Shown here piece after piece: positions 1 to 6,968 of a stretch of 10,393 bases of DNA; the stretch's first letter is position 1; the number at the start of each line of letters is the position of its first letter. The stretch is from an uncultured Lachnospiraceae bacterium (GTDB lineage: Bacteria > Bacillota > Clostridia > Lachnospirales > Lachnospiraceae). The notes below the pieces were generated by a model. The model was given only the letters and a program-made list of their open reading frames with translations. It was not told where the DNA came from and ran no database searches. A program made the position numbers and the translations under genes. Location of the stretch: positions 17,720-28,112 of the forward strand of contig CAJTPF010000029.1 of NCBI GenBank assembly GCA_910578175.1. Reading direction: 5' to 3'.

Positions 1-957
1 TTGAATGACTTCCGTATTTGTCTGCGCCGCTGCCTCCATCTCGTTTGCCCGGATCTTCATGTCTGAAGAGTAATCCGTGATGGAACTGCATTCTTCTGCC
101 ATATCGCGGACATCCCCTTTGATATCTGCTGCACTGCTGTTAATGTTCGCTGCATTATTTGCCACCTTCTGGATCGCCATGGACAGGGAAGCTGCAAGAG
201 ATGAAAGATCTCTGGCGCTGTCTCCCGACGTGCGGGTGTGTTTCAGCACTTCGCCTGTTACCTCGTCAAGTTTTTGCGAACTTTCCTGAAGGGTATCCAC
301 TGTACTCTTGATCGGTGTTATTACATATTTCTTGATGATCCGGATGGCAGCAAGTACCAGTATCAGACATGCCGTAATAGATGATGCAGCGATGATCAGT
401 GAAACGATATAGACAGCTGAAAGTTTCTGTCTTGCATCGTCTGTCCTTGCACTCATAGCACTATACAGCTCATCCGTATTGCTTTCGATGGCAGCGCCAA
501 AGCGTGCAACATCGCCATTGGCATAAGCATAGGCATCCTGGGTCTTGCTGTCCGCACTGGCACATACCAGATCGACCAGGGCATGTTTAAATAAATCATA
601 ATTTTCCAAAAGCTGCCCATAGATGGCTTCCTCATCTTCTGTAACATAATTTTTATACTCTGTTAAATATGATTCCAGTGTTTTTTCTTCTTCTTTGATC
701 TGCGCCACCACGGTGATCATGGTATTATAGTCCGTTGCGACGATATGGGACAGCGCCATCTTATGAATATTTATGGTCGTATGGCGGATATTCTGCAGTG
801 TTTCCGAACCTACCATATAGTTATCTACGATTTTTGAAGCATTGGTATTTACGTTGTTGATACTGAAACCCGACAGGGCATTTGAGATCAATGCCACAAC
901 TCCCAAAAGGATGATCGGAAGTATCAGTCGTTGTTGTATGGTGAGTTTTCTTTTCAT
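1..957 (-). CDS. Methyl-accepting chemotaxis protein, C-terminus beyond window edge
   Basis: Chemoreceptor that passes extracellular ligand signals to the CheA/CheW array. Only the first 319 residues are in the window and the frame is open to base 1. Seen: a basic N-terminus (MKRKLTIQQR), a first membrane segment at about residues 10-30, an outside region of about 150 mostly helical residues, and a second membrane segment at about 182-205. After that come a HAMP-like start (ITPIKSTVDTL, about 213-223) and heptad-rich, Ala/Ser-rich helix typical of the cytoplasmic signalling hairpin. The outside domain has the size of a 4HB_MCP four-helix domain. The start is fixed by an in-frame TAA three codons upstream; an AAAGGA ribosome site lies 14 bases before the ATG, a long spacing. 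It follows a solute-binding lipoprotein gene after 32 bases and probably shares its promoter. The family is secure from architecture; the ligand is unknown. Confidence 0.88.
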   Translation of the reverse strand, partial: MKRKLTIQQRLILPIILLGVVALISNALSGFSINNVNTNASKIVDNYMVGSETLQNIRHTTINIHKMALSHIVATDYNTMITVVAQIKEEEKTLESYLTEYKNYVTEDEEAIYGQLLENYDLFKHALVDLVCASADSKTQDAYAYANGDVARFGAAIESNTDELYSAMSARTDDARQKLSAVYIVSLIIAASSITACLILVLAAIRIIKKYVITPIKSTVDTLQESSQKLDEVTGEVLKHTRTSGDSARDLSSLAASLSMAIQKVANNAANINSSAADIKGDVRDMAEECSSITDYSSDMKIRANEMEAAAQTNTEVIQ

Positions 958-989
958 CTTACATTAACAAATCCTTTCAACATATAAAT

Positions 990-2222
990 CTATCGTGCAG
1001 AAACTCCTTCTGCCATCTCATCTAACTGTTCCTGTAAATTTTGACCGGAAGGATTCCCGGCCGCCATATTTTCCGCGAATTTTGAAACAGGATCCCAGAA
1101 CTTGCCTCCTACCCGCTGTAACTGGGAAAATTCAGACTGCTCCAGAAGAGCGGTGATTTCCGGAGATTTTTTGATTTCTTCGGACTCTGCCACCGTGATA
1201 TTAGACGGCCCCTGTCCGCGCATTTCGAAACGAAGCCTCTGGTTGTCTTCATCCGTGATCCATTCCGCAAGCCTGGCAGCCCATTCCGGATGTTCGGAAT
1301 AAGCATTTACACCGATCAGTTTACAACCCGAAAAAGAAGCCATCTGTACCTGTCGGCCGTTACAGGTATAAGTCGGCAGCCTGACCGCTCCGGCATTCTC
1401 TCCCCAGGCCTCTTTTACCGCAACGGAATTCCATGAACCGCTGACACCGGCAATCACGGAACCGTCCTTTACTCCTTCAATAAATCCTTCATCTGTACGG
1501 CTGTCAAATCCCTGATGTTCCGCAATGCGAAGCATTGCCTGGGCTACATCGATCCCCCGGATGTCTCCGTCCGTCTGATTCCATGTGCAGTAGTTTGTGA
1601 TCCCGTCATCGTTAAGGCCGATCCGGAGTCCCGTATTACCAAAGAAAGAATATACATACCATGCCGAGGACCAGTCCATGGTAAATGATCTGCCGTTCTT
1701 ATCTGCCGCCTCTAATATACCGTCCAGCGTCTTCACCTGTTCTTCCGAGATATACTGCTTATTATAATATAAAAAATATCCGTTATCAGCAGTCAGCGGA
1801 TATGCATATAGCTGATCGTTAACTGTGGCTGCCTCTACAGTACTTGAAAGATTTCTATTCCTGATCTCATCATCATTTTCAATGGGATCCACTGCTCCGG
1901 CGGCAGCAAGAGCATTTAACTGGTCATCTGCAAATGTAAATACATCCGCACCATCTTCCAATCCGCCGAGCAATACATCTTTACACTTGGATTCTCCCTG
2001 TACCTCGAATGAAATCTGAAACTCTGCCTGCCCCTCATAGTTCACCTTAAAACTTTCAATGATCTGGTTCATCAGTTCCGTATCTTCCTCGGCTCCCCAG
2101 ACGACCAGTTCAACTTTCTGCGGTTCTGTTTCTTCCGGTGCCGCCTTCTCTGCCGGACCGCATCCCGTAAGCGCTGCGGTACATAAAATACCAAGAAACA
2201 ATCCATATATTCCTTTTCTCAT
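990..2222 (-). CDS. Extracellular solute-binding lipoprotein, family 1 (carbohydrate type)
   Basis: A 410-residue surface-anchored binding protein of the kind that feeds ABC sugar importers. The N-terminus is a lipoprotein signal: MRK, a hydrophobic stretch, then the lipobox LTGC with the lipidated cysteine at residue 21. An acidic, Pro/Glu-rich linker follows (about 22-36). The mature protein begins with VELVVWGAEEDTELM, the usual first strand and helix of family 1 binding proteins. Further typical pieces are the DVFTFADDQLNALAAAGAV segment and a C-terminal stretch on protein position in membrane-side partners (HPEWAARLAEWITDEDNQ). Full length for the family. The ribosome site AAAGGATGG precedes the ATG. 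The gene has its own strong promoter (2263-2291). No permease or ATPase gene is next to it; the downstream partner is a chemoreceptor, so a role in sensing rather than, or besides, transport is inferred. The substrate cannot be told from sequence; an oligosaccharide is the family's usual ligand. Confidence 0.88.
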   Translation of the reverse strand: MRKGIYGLFLGILCTAALTGCGPAEKAAPEETEPQKVELVVWGAEEDTELMNQIIESFKVNYEGQAEFQISFEVQGESKCKDVLLGGLEDGADVFTFADDQLNALAAAGAVDPIENDDEIRNRNLSSTVEAATVNDQLYAYPLTADNGYFLYYNKQYISEEQVKTLDGILEAADKNGRSFTMDWSSAWYVYSFFGNTGLRIGLNDDGITNYCTWNQTDGDIRGIDVAQAMLRIAEHQGFDSRTDEGFIEGVKDGSVIAGVSGSWNSVAVKEAWGENAGAVRLPTYTCNGRQVQMASFSGCKLIGVNAYSEHPEWAARLAEWITDEDNQRLRFEMRGQGPSNITVAESEEIKKSPEITALLEQSEFSQLQRVGGKFWDPVSKFAENMAAGNPSGQNLQEQLDEMAEGVSAR

Positions 2223-2262
2223 ACATTATTCCATCCTTTATGTTGCCATTTATTTCGTAGCT

Positions 2263-2291
2263 ATTATAGCATAGATATGGACTAATGGCAA
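2263..2291 (-). promoter_or_regulatory. Sigma-A promoter for the binding protein/chemoreceptor genes
   Basis: On the minus strand a TTGCCA -35 box (2286-2291) and a perfect TATAAT -10 box (2263-2268) are separated by exactly 17 bases. Transcription would start about 33 bases before the binding-protein ATG. It is the best-scoring promoter by eye in the window. The remaining bases up to the subtilase stop (2292-2347) hold an A/T-rich stretch but no convincing terminator. Confidence 0.8.
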
Positions 2292-2347
2292 TATATAGGA
2301 GGCCGACTGACACTAAAAAAAAGTCCTTTTTACCGCTTCATACATTC

Positions 2348-4108
2348 TTATACCGGCAGACTGTCTCTGACACATAAAGCCCCCCATCCCGTCTTAGGTG
2401 AAGGTACGCTCTCTCCCGGCAGCGGTTTTGCTCCCCTGATGAGATAAGCCTTTAATTTCTCACCATACAGATAACTGTCATTTCCTCTTACGATCCCCCA
2501 TTCCATCAGCAAAGCCGCGCTTCCTGATACAAACGGCGTCGCCATGGACGTTCCTGACTTCAGGGTCATTCCTCCTCCCACGGCTGCCGATGATATATTT
2601 ACTGCAGGTGCCGCAATATCCGGCCGGACCTGATTCGTCAGCCTGGTAAATCCCCTTCCCGAAAAATCCGCATATGCCGCATTTGCCGCATTGTATCCCC
2701 CTACGGATATGGCGGATGCCGTGGTAGACGGAATGGTTAACGTCACCTCCGGACTTGGCCGCAGAAAAAATGTATTATTATTCAAGGCCGCTGAATCCGG
2801 CATCCACATATCGATTCTTCCGCTTTCCACCTGCCGGGCCGTCGCCTCGATCCTCCAGATGCCGTCGTTGATATATGGCATATCCCCGGATACAGGTATA
2901 AACTCTATGTAAATTTCCTGATAGAGACTGTAAGGGGACGGTTCGCCATAATAAATCAGTATCCTGGTATTTCCCGCTTCCGCCGTCTGTTTTCCCAAAG
3001 TATCATTGATAACGATTCCGTAATCGCTTCCCGGAGCATACAAAACAAATCCAAATCTGTCCTGATAGGCTTTCCAGATCTGAATGTTCAAAGCCGTTTC
3101 ATAAGCTGCTACGCTAAATTCTATATCTTTGGTTTCCCCATCCATGAAATATTCTTCCGAATGACCGGAACTGCTGCCTTCGTTTCCGGTGCCGATACTG
3201 ATACTCATCTTCCAGAGATTTGCCATATCATCAATAAAGGTCTCCAACAGAGAAGTACCATCATGGGAACCATAGGAATTTCCAAAACTTAAATTCACGG
3301 ATACCGGCATCTGATACCGGACGGCTGCGCGGTAAATATAGTCCAACGCCTGCATGAGTTCCGTGGTTCTCGGAAATCCGTTGTTAGTATTTGTATTCAG
3401 TTTTACAATGAGCAACGGACTTTTCGTAGCGATTCCCAGATTATTGTTCTTATCAGCCGCAAAGTTTCCGGCCATGATTCCGGCCACATGGGTTCCGTGT
3501 CCCGACAGGTCTCTGCTGGGAACGATCGCATATCTCTCAGCCTCGTTTTTCTCTGCCAGAGCTTCATTAATGGTGTCCGAAGCATATACGGTTCCCAATG
3601 AAAATCCTTCCGGCGGGTTTCCCGGTATGGTCTGATCCCATAGTTCCAGGATCCGGGTGGTACCGTCCGGATTGCGGAACGCACTGTGGGCATAGTCGAT
3701 TCCTGAATCAATGACCGCACAGATCACGCCGGAACCAAACAGACCTCCTGACTGGACTCCTGCCGAAAAATAACTGACCTGCACCGGATTGATACAGGAA
3801 ACCCGGATACCGTTCACCACCGAAAGGTACAGACTTTTAGGCATTTCCACATATATGATTTCATTAAATGTGCCCAGCCGTTCCAGTAATCCCTCCGGTA
3901 CCGTAAGGATTGCGTAATTGGCTATAAGATAAGTAATGGAAGCACCGTATTCCTTTAAGAATTCAATGCTTCCGTTATACCGGATGATCACCTGCCAGGT
4001 ATCTTCATCTATATTATATCCTACGTTCAGACTCTCTGATACGGCCCGCTCCTCCTCTGGTGTTTCCAATGCAAGATTTAGCATATTCTCATACTTCTGG
4101 CTGCTCAT
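2348..4108 (-). CDS. Subtilisin-like serine protease (S8), Csp-like, no signal peptide
   Basis: A 586-residue peptidase of the subtilase family. The catalytic triad is intact: Asp134 in AVIDSG, His204 in SGHGTHVAG, Ser521 in SGTSMATP, with Asn309 in GTGNEG as the oxyanion residue. Residues 1 to about 95 form a prodomain-like unit ending in YVEMPKSLYL. About 130 residues (roughly 318-455) are inserted between the Asn and Ser motifs, matching the jelly-roll insert described for the Csp germination proteases of clostridia. There is no signal peptide or membrane segment, so the protein should act in the cytoplasm or in the spore compartment. The ribosome site AAGGGGG is 5 bases before the ATG. 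It lies 71 bases after araD on the same strand; no strong sigma-A promoter is seen in that gap. Family assignment is certain; the Csp relationship is inferred from layout. Related intracellular S8 proteases of unknown role are also common in Lachnospiraceae. Confidence 0.9.
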   Translation of the reverse strand: MSSQKYENMLNLALETPEEERAVSESLNVGYNIDEDTWQVIIRYNGSIEFLKEYGASITYLIANYAILTVPEGLLERLGTFNEIIYVEMPKSLYLSVVNGIRVSCINPVQVSYFSAGVQSGGLFGSGVICAVIDSGIDYAHSAFRNPDGTTRILELWDQTIPGNPPEGFSLGTVYASDTINEALAEKNEAERYAIVPSRDLSGHGTHVAGIMAGNFAADKNNNLGIATKSPLLIVKLNTNTNNGFPRTTELMQALDYIYRAAVRYQMPVSVNLSFGNSYGSHDGTSLLETFIDDMANLWKMSISIGTGNEGSSSGHSEEYFMDGETKDIEFSVAAYETALNIQIWKAYQDRFGFVLYAPGSDYGIVINDTLGKQTAEAGNTRILIYYGEPSPYSLYQEIYIEFIPVSGDMPYINDGIWRIEATARQVESGRIDMWMPDSAALNNNTFFLRPSPEVTLTIPSTTASAISVGGYNAANAAYADFSGRGFTRLTNQVRPDIAAPAVNISSAAVGGGMTLKSGTSMATPFVSGSAALLMEWGIVRGNDSYLYGEKLKAYLIRGAKPLPGESVPSPKTGWGALCVRDSLPV

Positions 4109-4179
4109 GGTATCCCCCTTATATTTTACTGCCTTCTCCTCTGAGTATTATTTTATTCCGGTTTATATGATTTATGTCA

Positions 4180-4884
4180 TTACCCTATATCCGGCTGACC
4201 GTAATATGCGTTTGCTCCATGTTTTCTGAAATAATGTTTATCCTGCAGATCCTTTGGAGCAGGCTGACTCCCCGGATTTATCCATTCACATCTTGCAGCC
4301 ATTTTTGCAACTTCCTCCAGTACCACCGAATTATGAACGGCCTCCGCCGCATCCGTTCCCCAGGTAAACGGACCATGGTTCTTACACAGAACTGCCGGTG
4401 TCGCCATATAATCCAGATTTCGCCGCTGAAACTCATCGGCAATCAGTATTCCGGTATTCCGCTCATATGCCTCGTCGATTTCTTCTTTCGTCAGATTTCC
4501 CGTACATGGCACGGCTCCATAAATATAATCCGCATGAGTGGTGCCATAGCACGGAATATCCCTTCCCGCCTGTGCCCAGCTGGTTGCCCAGGAAGAATGT
4601 GTATGGACAATACCGCCTATATTTTTAAAACGGTTATAAAGTATCCTGTGGGTAGCCGTATCCGAAGACGGATGGAATCTTCCTTCCACCTGATTACCTT
4701 CCAGATCGACCACCACCATATCATCCGGCGTCAGCCGGTCATACTCCACCCCGCTTGGTTTGATCACAAACAATCCCTGTTCCCTGTCAATTCCACTGAC
4801 ATTTCCCCAGGTAAACGTAACCAGGCCATATTTGGGAAGAAGCATATTCGCCTCATAGACTTCCTGTTTCAATTTTTCCAGCAT
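4180..4884 (-). CDS. araD: L-ribulose-5-phosphate 4-epimerase
   Basis: Converts L-ribulose 5-phosphate to D-xylulose 5-phosphate, the last step that brings L-arabinose into the pentose phosphate pathway; cytosolic, zinc dependent. The 234 residues align closely from memory with E. coli AraD (231 residues): LVTFTWGNVS, FVIKPSGVEYD, IGGIVHTHS, GTTHADYIYG, NHGPFTWG and a C-terminal LDKHY-like then RKHGANAYYGQ. The metal ligands are present as Asp75, His94, His96 and His170. The residues matching the E. coli catalytic Asp120 and Tyr229 are Asp119 and Tyr228. The start is supported by a GAGG ribosome site 9 bases upstream. No araA, araB or arabinose transporter is in the window, so the gene appears to stand alone, with its own promoter region and a palindromic operator candidate. 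Family members UlaF and SgbE act on L-ribulose 5-phosphate made from ascorbate or gulose routes, so the upstream pathway is not certain. Confidence 0.93.
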   Translation of the reverse strand: MLEKLKQEVYEANMLLPKYGLVTFTWGNVSGIDREQGLFVIKPSGVEYDRLTPDDMVVVDLEGNQVEGRFHPSSDTATHRILYNRFKNIGGIVHTHSSWATSWAQAGRDIPCYGTTHADYIYGAVPCTGNLTKEEIDEAYERNTGILIADEFQRRNLDYMATPAVLCKNHGPFTWGTDAAEAVHNSVVLEEVAKMAARCEWINPGSQPAPKDLQDKHYFRKHGANAYYGQPDIG

Positions 4885-4896
4885 ATATTCATACCT

Positions 4897-4912
4897 CAGG
4901 CAATTCTGCCTG
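4897..4912. repeat. Short perfect hairpin beside the araD ribosome site
   Basis: CAGGCA-ATTC-TGCCTG: two 6-base arms around a 4-base loop. In the araD mRNA the hairpin ends at the first base of the GAGG Shine-Dalgarno (4894-4897). It could influence ribosome loading or be a small protein-binding site. It has no T-tract, so it is not a terminator. Confidence 0.45.
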
Positions 4913-4937
4913 TTATCCTTTCTAAATTTCTCTGTCC

Positions 4938-4966
4938 AGTATAATACAAATTTCTATGAATCACAA
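4938..4966 (-). promoter_or_regulatory. Second candidate araD promoter
   Basis: Minus strand TTGTGA (4961-4966), 17-base spacer, TATACT (4938-4943). Its -35 box lies inside the 4958-4975 palindrome, so a bound repressor would block it directly. It is an alternative to, or works beside, the upstream promoter at 4981-5010; sequence alone does not decide. Confidence 0.4.
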
Positions 4967-4975
4967 GTGTGATTC
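4958..4975. promoter_or_regulatory. Perfect 18-base palindrome, candidate operator of araD
   Basis: GAATCACA-AG-TGTGATTC: two perfect 8-base arms around a 2-base centre. It begins 5 bases downstream of the -10 box of one candidate promoter and covers the -35 box of the other, where a repressor site is expected. It does not look like the B. subtilis AraR box (ATTTGTACGTACAAAT). The arms point the opposite way from a CRP site. The regulator is unknown; a LacI- or GntR-type sugar repressor is a plausible guess. Confidence 0.6.
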
Positions 4976-4980
4976 TGTCG

Positions 4981-5010
4981 ATCATAATACCATTCAGAAC
5001 GATTTGTCAA
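4981..5010 (-). promoter_or_regulatory. Main candidate araD promoter
   Basis: Minus strand consensus TTGACA (5005-5010) and TATGAT (4981-4986) with an 18-base spacer (17 if read as TTATGA). The predicted transcription start falls at the edge of the 4958-4975 palindrome, giving an araD leader of about 90 bases. Confidence 0.65.
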
Positions 5011-5048
5011 GGACATTAATGAAATGATACGGCATAGGTAGTGGCACT

Positions 5049-5815
5049 TTACATCATTAATGTATCAGAGATTGACGTCCTTCCCATTTCTCCAAAATCA
5101 TTCTCTGTTTTTTCAAAATCATAAATCATAAGTTCAGATTTATTTCTAACACATTCTTTTATGCACTGACCCGATTTTCCAAAAACCATTGTCGGAGCCG
5201 TTTGAAATGGTGAAATAGAATTCACGGAAATAGTGGTAGTAACATTTTCAACTGCTCGAGTTTGCAGGTGTCCTCTAATCATGTTATATCTTTCTTTATC
5301 ATCTATATCTGCTACATCATAAAACAGAACCAGATTTATATCGGTTTTGCGTTTGTATAATTCTCGAAAGAATTCAGGAAATCTGATTTCAAAACAAATT
5401 CTGATACCAAATAATATCCCTTCCATTTCAAATATTCCATCCATACTACCTTGCGTGAAATTATCCTTATCCCATCCCACAGAGCACGCTTGTCATAGAA
5501 TTTGATTTGACTATCGGGCTGAAATAACATAGCTCTATTATAAATTTCTTCCTCTTTATATATAGTTCCAACAATAAAACAAATCTCATTCTCGTCAGCA
5601 ATTATTTGAAGTTTATCACACATTGCATGAACAAGATTAAAATCAATGCAAGACGAATTAGCTATGTCCCTCGAAGGATAACCTGTTAATGAACACTCAG
5701 GGAATATAAGTAACTGAACATTTTTTCTTTTTGCGAGGTATATTGCATTTTCAATTTCTTTAAAATTTTCAATAATATTTCCAGACACAGCAAATTGATA
5801 TGCAGCAATTCTCAT
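5049..5815 (-). pseudogene. Nitrilase-superfamily amidohydrolase, broken by a one-base frameshift
   Basis: A carbon-nitrogen hydrolase that would cleave an amide, carbamoyl or nitrile substrate. It is readable as one protein of about 255 residues only if a base is restored near 5476-5478. The first frame (5815 downwards) carries MRIAAYQFAVSG, the catalytic Glu40 in LIFPECSLTGYP and Lys109 in FYDKRALW. The second frame continues GWDKDNFTQGS and has the nucleophile, Cys141 of the joined protein, in GIRICFEIRFPEFFREL. The Glu-Lys-Cys triad is therefore complete across the break. A loss of one G from a GGGG run (now GGG at 5476-5478) explains it. As it stands the first frame stops at 159 residues without the cysteine. 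Base composition is far lower in G+C than the neighbours (13 of 60 bases in 5101-5160 against 29 of 60 in 4501-4560), suggesting acquisition by transfer. The ribosome site AAGGGAGA precedes the ATG at 5815. The substrate is unknown. A sequencing error is possible. Confidence 0.85.
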
Positions 5816-5878
5816 TTAACAATCATCTCCCTTCTACTAACGAGCAAAAAACTTGTACTAAATCTTGACATAGGACCA

Positions 5879-5887
5879 TTTATAACA
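5879..5887 (-). promoter_or_regulatory. Possible extended -10 promoter for the nitrilase gene
   Basis: Minus strand TGTTATAAA (TGn plus TATAAA) just after the araC-type stop codon, with no recognisable -35 box. It would give a leader of roughly 57 bases. The rest of the 87-base gap is AT-rich and shows only the ribosome site. Confidence 0.3.
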
Positions 5888-5902
5888 ATTGTGCCTGAAT
5901 AT

Positions 5903-6778
5903 TTATTTATTCCTGTATTCCTTCGGTGTCACCCCGAATCTCTTTTTAAATATGCGGTTAAAATATGATATATTATTAAATCCCGTCTCTATGGCAATTT
6001 CTATGATCGGTTCATCCGTTTCTACCAACCGGGCGGCGGCCATAGATAATCTGTAATGATTTATAAATTCAACCGGACTCTGCCCGGTACACTTCTTAAA
6101 TGTGTGGGCCAGATGATACCGGCTCAGGCCCGCATGATCCGCTAACAGTTCCAGGGTAATCTTTTCATTATAATGCTCTTCAATATAGTGAATGATCTTT
6201 TTCATCTGCAGCGTGCTTTTATCCGTGGAAATCCTCTGTTCTCCCTTCAGCCACAAATGATTTCCGATAAAATAATGGATAAATTTCATCAGTGAAATCT
6301 TCATCTGCAGTTCATACCCCTCGTTTTTTTCAAAATGACCGTTTAAGATTTCCCTGATAATTCCGTGAAGCGGCTGATTGTGTTCACTATCGGAAGGAAT
6401 ATAGACGGGAAGATACATTTCATTGTTAAAAACCGGATTGATATACCTGGAAGAACAGATATCAAGGGTGTTATTGTTTATCATCGAGGCATGAAACAGT
6501 ATCGCAAAGCCGATAAACGATGCTTCTCCTTTCTGTTCAAAGGAATGCAGCGAAGCCGGCGGAATGATCAGAATATCCCCTTCCTTCACCTCGTACTGTT
6601 TAAAATCCACATTATACAGACAGCAGCCGCTGACAGCCGCGACAATTTCCATTTCCTCATGCCAGTGAACCGGATACACCGTATAATATTCGGGAATCTT
6701 TGTTCCATATATATCATAAGGCAGCAGTTCCGTACCATGCTGCTTATTTTCATATTGCCGTATATCCTGTTTTCTCAT
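5903..6778 (-). CDS. AraC-family transcriptional regulator with cupin sensor domain
   Basis: A 291-residue one-component regulator. The N-terminal half is a cupin-type sensing domain with the usual HWHEEMEI motif (residues 38-45), GDILIIPPASLHSF (67-80) and a following barrel. The C-terminal 100 residues are a double helix-turn-helix: first helix pair about 207-230 (ITLELLADHAGLSRYHLAHTF), second about 257-280, closing with the family signature GFNNISYFNRIFKKRFGVTPKEYR. Full length for the family. The start at 6778 is forced, since TGA directly precedes it in frame; the ribosome site is poor (GGGTG). It faces a MATE transporter gene across a shared control region, so it probably regulates that gene. 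The nitrilase remnant lies 87 bases downstream on the same strand and may have been a target or co-transcribed. Members with this cupin usually sense small molecules such as sugars; the ligand here is not known. Confidence 0.93.
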   Translation of the reverse strand: MRKQDIRQYENKQHGTELLPYDIYGTKIPEYYTVYPVHWHEEMEIVAAVSGCCLYNVDFKQYEVKEGDILIIPPASLHSFEQKGEASFIGFAILFHASMINNNTLDICSSRYINPVFNNEMYLPVYIPSDSEHNQPLHGIIREILNGHFEKNEGYELQMKISLMKFIHYFIGNHLWLKGEQRISTDKSTLQMKKIIHYIEEHYNEKITLELLADHAGLSRYHLAHTFKKCTGQSPVEFINHYRLSMAAARLVETDEPIIEIAIETGFNNISYFNRIFKKRFGVTPKEYRNK

Positions 6779-6838
6779 TCAAACACCCATGCAGAAAGTG
6801 CAAAGCCTGTTCCCTGCCATCCTGCATTTTCCTTTCTT

Positions 6839-6867
6839 TTTATATTTAAAACAGCAAGATTGTGCAA
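6839..6867 (-). promoter_or_regulatory. Sigma-A promoter of the AraC-family regulator
   Basis: Minus strand TTGCAC (6862-6867), a 17-base spacer and TATAAA (6839-6844). The predicted start, near 6832, gives a leader of about 54 bases before the ATG at 6778. Confidence 0.65.
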
Positions 6868-6910
6868 TATTTCCATGAATTTAGTGGTAGAAATTTCATA
6901 TTATATTAAT

Positions 6911-6916
6911 TATAAT
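6911..6916 (+). promoter_or_regulatory. -10 box of the MATE gene promoter, -35 weak
   Basis: A perfect TATAAT on the plus strand, 63 bases before the chosen MATE start. The position 17 bases upstream reads about TAGAAA, a poor -35 box, as expected when an activator is needed. The divergent AraC-type regulator is the obvious candidate. Two copies of ATTTC...AT (6869-6876 and 6893-6899), 24 bases apart, sit just upstream and could be binding half-sites, but the match is short. Confidence 0.45.
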
Positions 6917-6962
6917 GTTATCAACAAGAAAAGTCCATTAAAAAATACCGATCATTGTATTG

Positions 6963-6968
6963 AGGAGG
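6963..6968 (+). promoter_or_regulatory. Ribosome binding site that sets the MATE start
   Basis: AGGAGG ends 10 bases before the ATG at 6979 but only 1 base before the in-frame ATG at 6970. The upstream ATG is therefore too close to be used, and the protein should begin MSASVSQNTE. Confidence 0.75.

Noticed and set aside
2305..2335. A-run and T-run (AAAAAGGAC then eight Ts on the minus strand) as a subtilase terminator
   Set aside because: The stem is only five A-T pairs around a 4-base loop, without G-C support; too weak to list.
4174..4944. Long plus-strand frame of 256 codons opposite araD
   Set aside because: It is the mirror of a well-conserved araD gene, has no ribosome site and its protein has no recognisable motif.
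5014..5062. Two copies of the palindrome CATTAATG (5014-5021 and 5055-5062) as insertion-site repeats of the nitrilase gene
   Set aside because: Eight AT-rich bases, both on the same side of the gene; no copy was found at the other end.
6750..6827. A 25-codon upstream reading frame overlapping the AraC-type regulator start (ATG 6827, stop 6750)
   Set aside because: The predicted transcription start is only about 5 bases before its ATG, leaving no room for its ribosome site, and the peptide shows no leader features.
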